Shown: in pieces, positions 52,098 through 53,907 of the stretch | How positions within the stretch are numbered: the stretch's first letter is position 1 | Layout of the letters: every line of letters starts with the position of its first letter | Position numbers and translations under genes: made by a program | Notes under the pieces: generated by a model | Told to the model about the DNA's origin: nothing | The model's input: the letters and a program-made list of their open reading frames with translations, nothing else | Databases searched by the model: none | NCBI RefSeq assembly: GCF_000379805.1 | Contig: NZ_KB903542.1 | Span: 20,121 to 74,027, forward strand | Origin: Lewinella cohaerens DSM 23179 | GTDB taxonomy: Bacteria; Bacteroidota; Bacteroidia; Chitinophagales; Saprospiraceae | Length of the DNA: 53,907 nt | Direction: 5' to 3'

Positions 52098-52132
52098 CTC
52101 GTAGAGACATTGCAGTACAATACCTCTACGAG
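52098..52132. terminator. Hairpin between the convergent lipoprotein and rtcB genes
   Basis: Perfect 9-bp stem CTCGTAGAG / CTCTACGAG with a 17-base loop and no T run; the right arm contains the rtcB stop codon (52126-52128). Possibly a weak bidirectional terminator. Confidence 0.35.
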
Positions 52133-53538
52133 TCGCCAGCCATACGGACAATTTTTGGGTAAAACTCTCCTAAAACATCCACCAAATCACGCTGGTTAGC
52201 CATGACGGTGTGGATATCCTTGTAGGCCATCGGTGCTTCATCCAAGCCGCCGCCGATGAGGGTGACGCCTTGTTGTGCGAGGTACTTTTTGACCTCGCTG
52301 CCCGTAAGGCTACGCTTTGCCTGAGAGCGAGACATCAACCGTCCTGCTCCGTGTGATGCAGATTGCAGCGATTGAAAGTTACCTTTTCCGCGAACGATAA
52401 AGCCTGGAGCCGTCATAGAACCCGGAATGATACCTAACACACCTTTCCCTGCGGGGGTAGCACCTTTGCGATGAACAATCACTTCCTTGCCATTGGCTAG
52501 TTTTTCCTTCCACGCAAAGTTATGGTGGTTCTCAATCCGAGCCAGCGGTTTTTCGCCAAGGGCTTTCGACAAACGGCGGTGTATATGATCGTGACAAGCC
52601 GAAGCATAATCGCCGGCGAGGTTCATTGCTGCCCAATATTCGTGCCCTGCTTCCGAGTCGAGCGTCAACCAAGCCAAGTGACGAGCTTCTTTCGGCAGAC
52701 GGCATTTTTGCATCGCGATCTTGGTGTAGTGCTGTGCAATTTTTGCCCCCATTCCACGAGAACCAGAGTGAGACAGTACGGCCAGGTATTCGCCAAGTGG
52801 CAAGCCAAACTCATTGTTTTCGTCCGTCAAGCGAGCGATTCCGAATTCTACGAAGTGGTTTCCACCGCCAGAAGAACCGATTTGCTTATAAGCCTTGTCT
52901 CTGTTTTCGCGAGCAATCTTTACGTACTTGAACTCATCGCGGCTGAAGATCGGGTCATCCATTGGTCGTTCAAAGGATTCAAAACCAAAACGAGAGTGTT
53001 CTCCCAGCATGTTTTTGAACTTGTCTTTCTCTCCAATCAGCCGCTGCGTCGGAATATCATAAAGGCTCAGACACATACGGCAACCAATATCCACCCCTAC
53101 GCCATAAGGGATCACGCTGTTTTCTGTTGCCAGCACCCCGCCAATCGGAAGACCGTAACCTTGGTGAGCATCCGGCATCAGGGCTCCTTGTACTGTCACA
53201 GGCAAGCGCATAGCGGTAAACATCTGATCTTTGGCCCCAATTTCGATTTGCTCTTCGCCAAACATCGGAAAGTCCTGGGCTTTCTGCTCCAGCTTATACT
53301 GCCCGCCTTGGGCAGTAATTTCCTGTTCACCCAAGAGTTCCTTGGCGATCCGTTCCCAACCTTCTACTTCGCGGAAAGCTTCCGGGCGTAGCCGTACCTG
53401 CTCCAACATTTTGAGGGCCCATTCGTGCGGTTCTCGACGAAAGTGCTCGTATACTACGTTGATGGCCAGACCAATGATCTTTCCTTCTTCGTATCCAATC
53501 TTGCGCAGTTCTTTACCGCGTAACTTTAGCTTTGCCAT
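52126..53538 (-). CDS. rtcB: RNA-splicing ligase RtcB
   Basis: 470 residues. GTP- and manganese-dependent ligase that joins 2',3'-cyclic phosphate (or 3'-phosphate) to 5'-hydroxyl RNA ends, used in RNA repair. Conserved blocks: MPDAHQGYGLPIGGVLAT, YGVGVDIGCRMCLS with the metal-binding Asp and Cys, SSGGGNHFVEFG, LSHSGSRG, ENHHNFAW, HRKGATPAG with the guanylylated-His region, and GIIPGSM and SASHGAGRLMSR. No RtcA or RtcR is next to it. Divergent from the DUF429 gene; TATCTTAG 30 bases upstream is a near match to the -7 box. Confidence 0.96.
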   Translation of the reverse strand: MAKLKLRGKELRKIGYEEGKIIGLAINVVYEHFRREPHEWALKMLEQVRLRPEAFREVEGWERIAKELLGEQEITAQGGQYKLEQKAQDFPMFGEEQIEIGAKDQMFTAMRLPVTVQGALMPDAHQGYGLPIGGVLATENSVIPYGVGVDIGCRMCLSLYDIPTQRLIGEKDKFKNMLGEHSRFGFESFERPMDDPIFSRDEFKYVKIARENRDKAYKQIGSSGGGNHFVEFGIARLTDENNEFGLPLGEYLAVLSHSGSRGMGAKIAQHYTKIAMQKCRLPKEARHLAWLTLDSEAGHEYWAAMNLAGDYASACHDHIHRRLSKALGEKPLARIENHHNFAWKEKLANGKEVIVHRKGATPAGKGVLGIIPGSMTAPGFIVRGKGNFQSLQSASHGAGRLMSRSQAKRSLTGSEVKKYLAQQGVTLIGGGLDEAPMAYKDIHTVMANQRDLVDVLGEFYPKIVRMAGDS

Positions 53539-53655
53539 AAAATTCCCAAATAATAATTCGACCTAAGATACAGCCTCAGGGCTAAACAAGTTCCCCTTGT
53601 ATTCATTTATATACTCATCGCTTAGTAATAACACTAGCTGCGCCTCACGCTAATT

Positions 53656-53907
53656 ATGAAACAACAAATCGCACAACCGGGTATTGGTGTCGATGGCTGT
53701 AGAGCTGGCTGGTTGCGCATTCTCTTTGATGGAGAAGCGGCAGCAATGACCTTGTGTAAAGGACTGGAAGAGGTAGCTTCGCAAACGTCAGAGGTGCCTG
53801 TTTTTATTGATATGCCAATTGGTTTTGTCACTACTGGAGTAGCTGGGCGGGCTTGTGATCAGGCTGCTCGTCGCTACCTTAGCCCTTTGCGGCATAGTAG
53901 TGTTTTC
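53656..53907 (+). CDS. DUF429 domain protein, partial (3' end beyond the window)
   Basis: 84 codons from ATG 53656 to the window edge, in frame without a stop. The start MKQQIAQPGIGVDGCRAGWLRILF, the segment VPVFIDMPIGF, and RACDQAARRYLSPLRHSSVF match the N-terminal half of DUF429 (RNase H-like fold), a widespread family of unproven function. Transcribed away from rtcB. Confidence 0.85.
   Translation, partial: MKQQIAQPGIGVDGCRAGWLRILFDGEAAAMTLCKGLEEVASQTSEVPVFIDMPIGFVTTGVAGRACDQAARRYLSPLRHSSVF

Noticed and set aside
52522-53391. 289-codon open frame on the plus strand opposite rtcB
   Set aside because: It is antisense to a strongly conserved RtcB frame and its translation has no domain-like character.
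1-53907. tRNA, rRNA, transposase or phage genes
   Set aside because: No TTCGA-type T-arm with a CCA end, no rRNA signature and no integrase or transposase motif was found on reading the intergenic regions.

Overview
The window looks like a chromosome segment of a marine-type Bacteroidota, most likely the class Saprospiria (Lewinella-like). This is an inference from gene content. Several secreted proteins end in a type IX secretion (T9SS) sorting domain. An undecaprenyl-diphosphate synthase gene sits directly before bamA. There are several outer-membrane beta-barrel proteins, a TonB-dependent receptor with a carboxypeptidase-regulatory-like domain, and a fused formimidoyltransferase-cyclodeaminase. 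Perfect TAnnTTTG boxes, the -7 element of Bacteroidota sigma-ABfr promoters, stand before many genes. No tRNA, rRNA, CRISPR array, prophage or transposase gene was seen.

Layout. 0.1-9.4 kb: a DUF1361 membrane protein, a VLCAD-like acyl-CoA dehydrogenase, a SUMF1-fold protein divergent from a cytochrome P450, RsgA, a beta-barrel protein, GalE and a divergent exonuclease-like protein. 9.6-13.9 kb: a probable operon of a long PurF-like amidophosphoribosyltransferase, HflX and an M29 aminopeptidase. 14.4-19.9 kb: one giant secreted multidomain protein. 20.4-24.6 kb: FabH with a pRiA4b ORF-3-like gene, a sodium:solute symporter and a small beta-barrel protein. 24.9-31.1 kb: an M4 metalloprotease with T9SS tail, another T9SS cargo protein and an M3 oligoendopeptidase. 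31.3-38.3 kb: UppS, BamA, FtcD and a one-POTRA Omp85 protein. 38.5-43.9 kb: a MoxR-like ATPase, a TonB receptor, an M28 peptidase lipoprotein and a VOC protein. 44.0-47.2 kb: divergent zwf and gnd, the oxidative pentose phosphate pair. 47.2-48.9 kb: a repeat-rich, AT-rich island with a frameshifted DUF4365-type nuclease-like gene. 48.9-53.9 kb: AlkB-type hydroxylase, TPR lipoprotein, small lipoprotein, RtcB RNA ligase, and the start of a DUF429 protein.

Most genes are housekeeping or envelope functions. A common theme is envelope and secretion: BamA and Omp85 proteins insert barrels, T9SS exports the giant protein and proteases, and several peptidases can feed on the released peptides. Lipid and hydrocarbon oxidation is the second theme (AlkB, P450, acyl-CoA dehydrogenase, FabH, with Zwf/Gnd supplying reducing power).

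The most unusual content is non-coding. Two families of long imperfect palindromes are dispersed between genes. Family A has GAGCYTGTTTGG termini. Family B runs from GTATTGCGCA to GTGCTGTTCCTTAAAG and sits in front of the start codons of three minus-strand genes; at the positions compared, its stems hold together by G-U pairs only when read as minus-strand RNA. The other leading items are the one-base homopolymer frameshift in the DUF4365-type gene, the nested inverted repeats in the zwf-gnd control region, and the divergent DnaQ-like protein.
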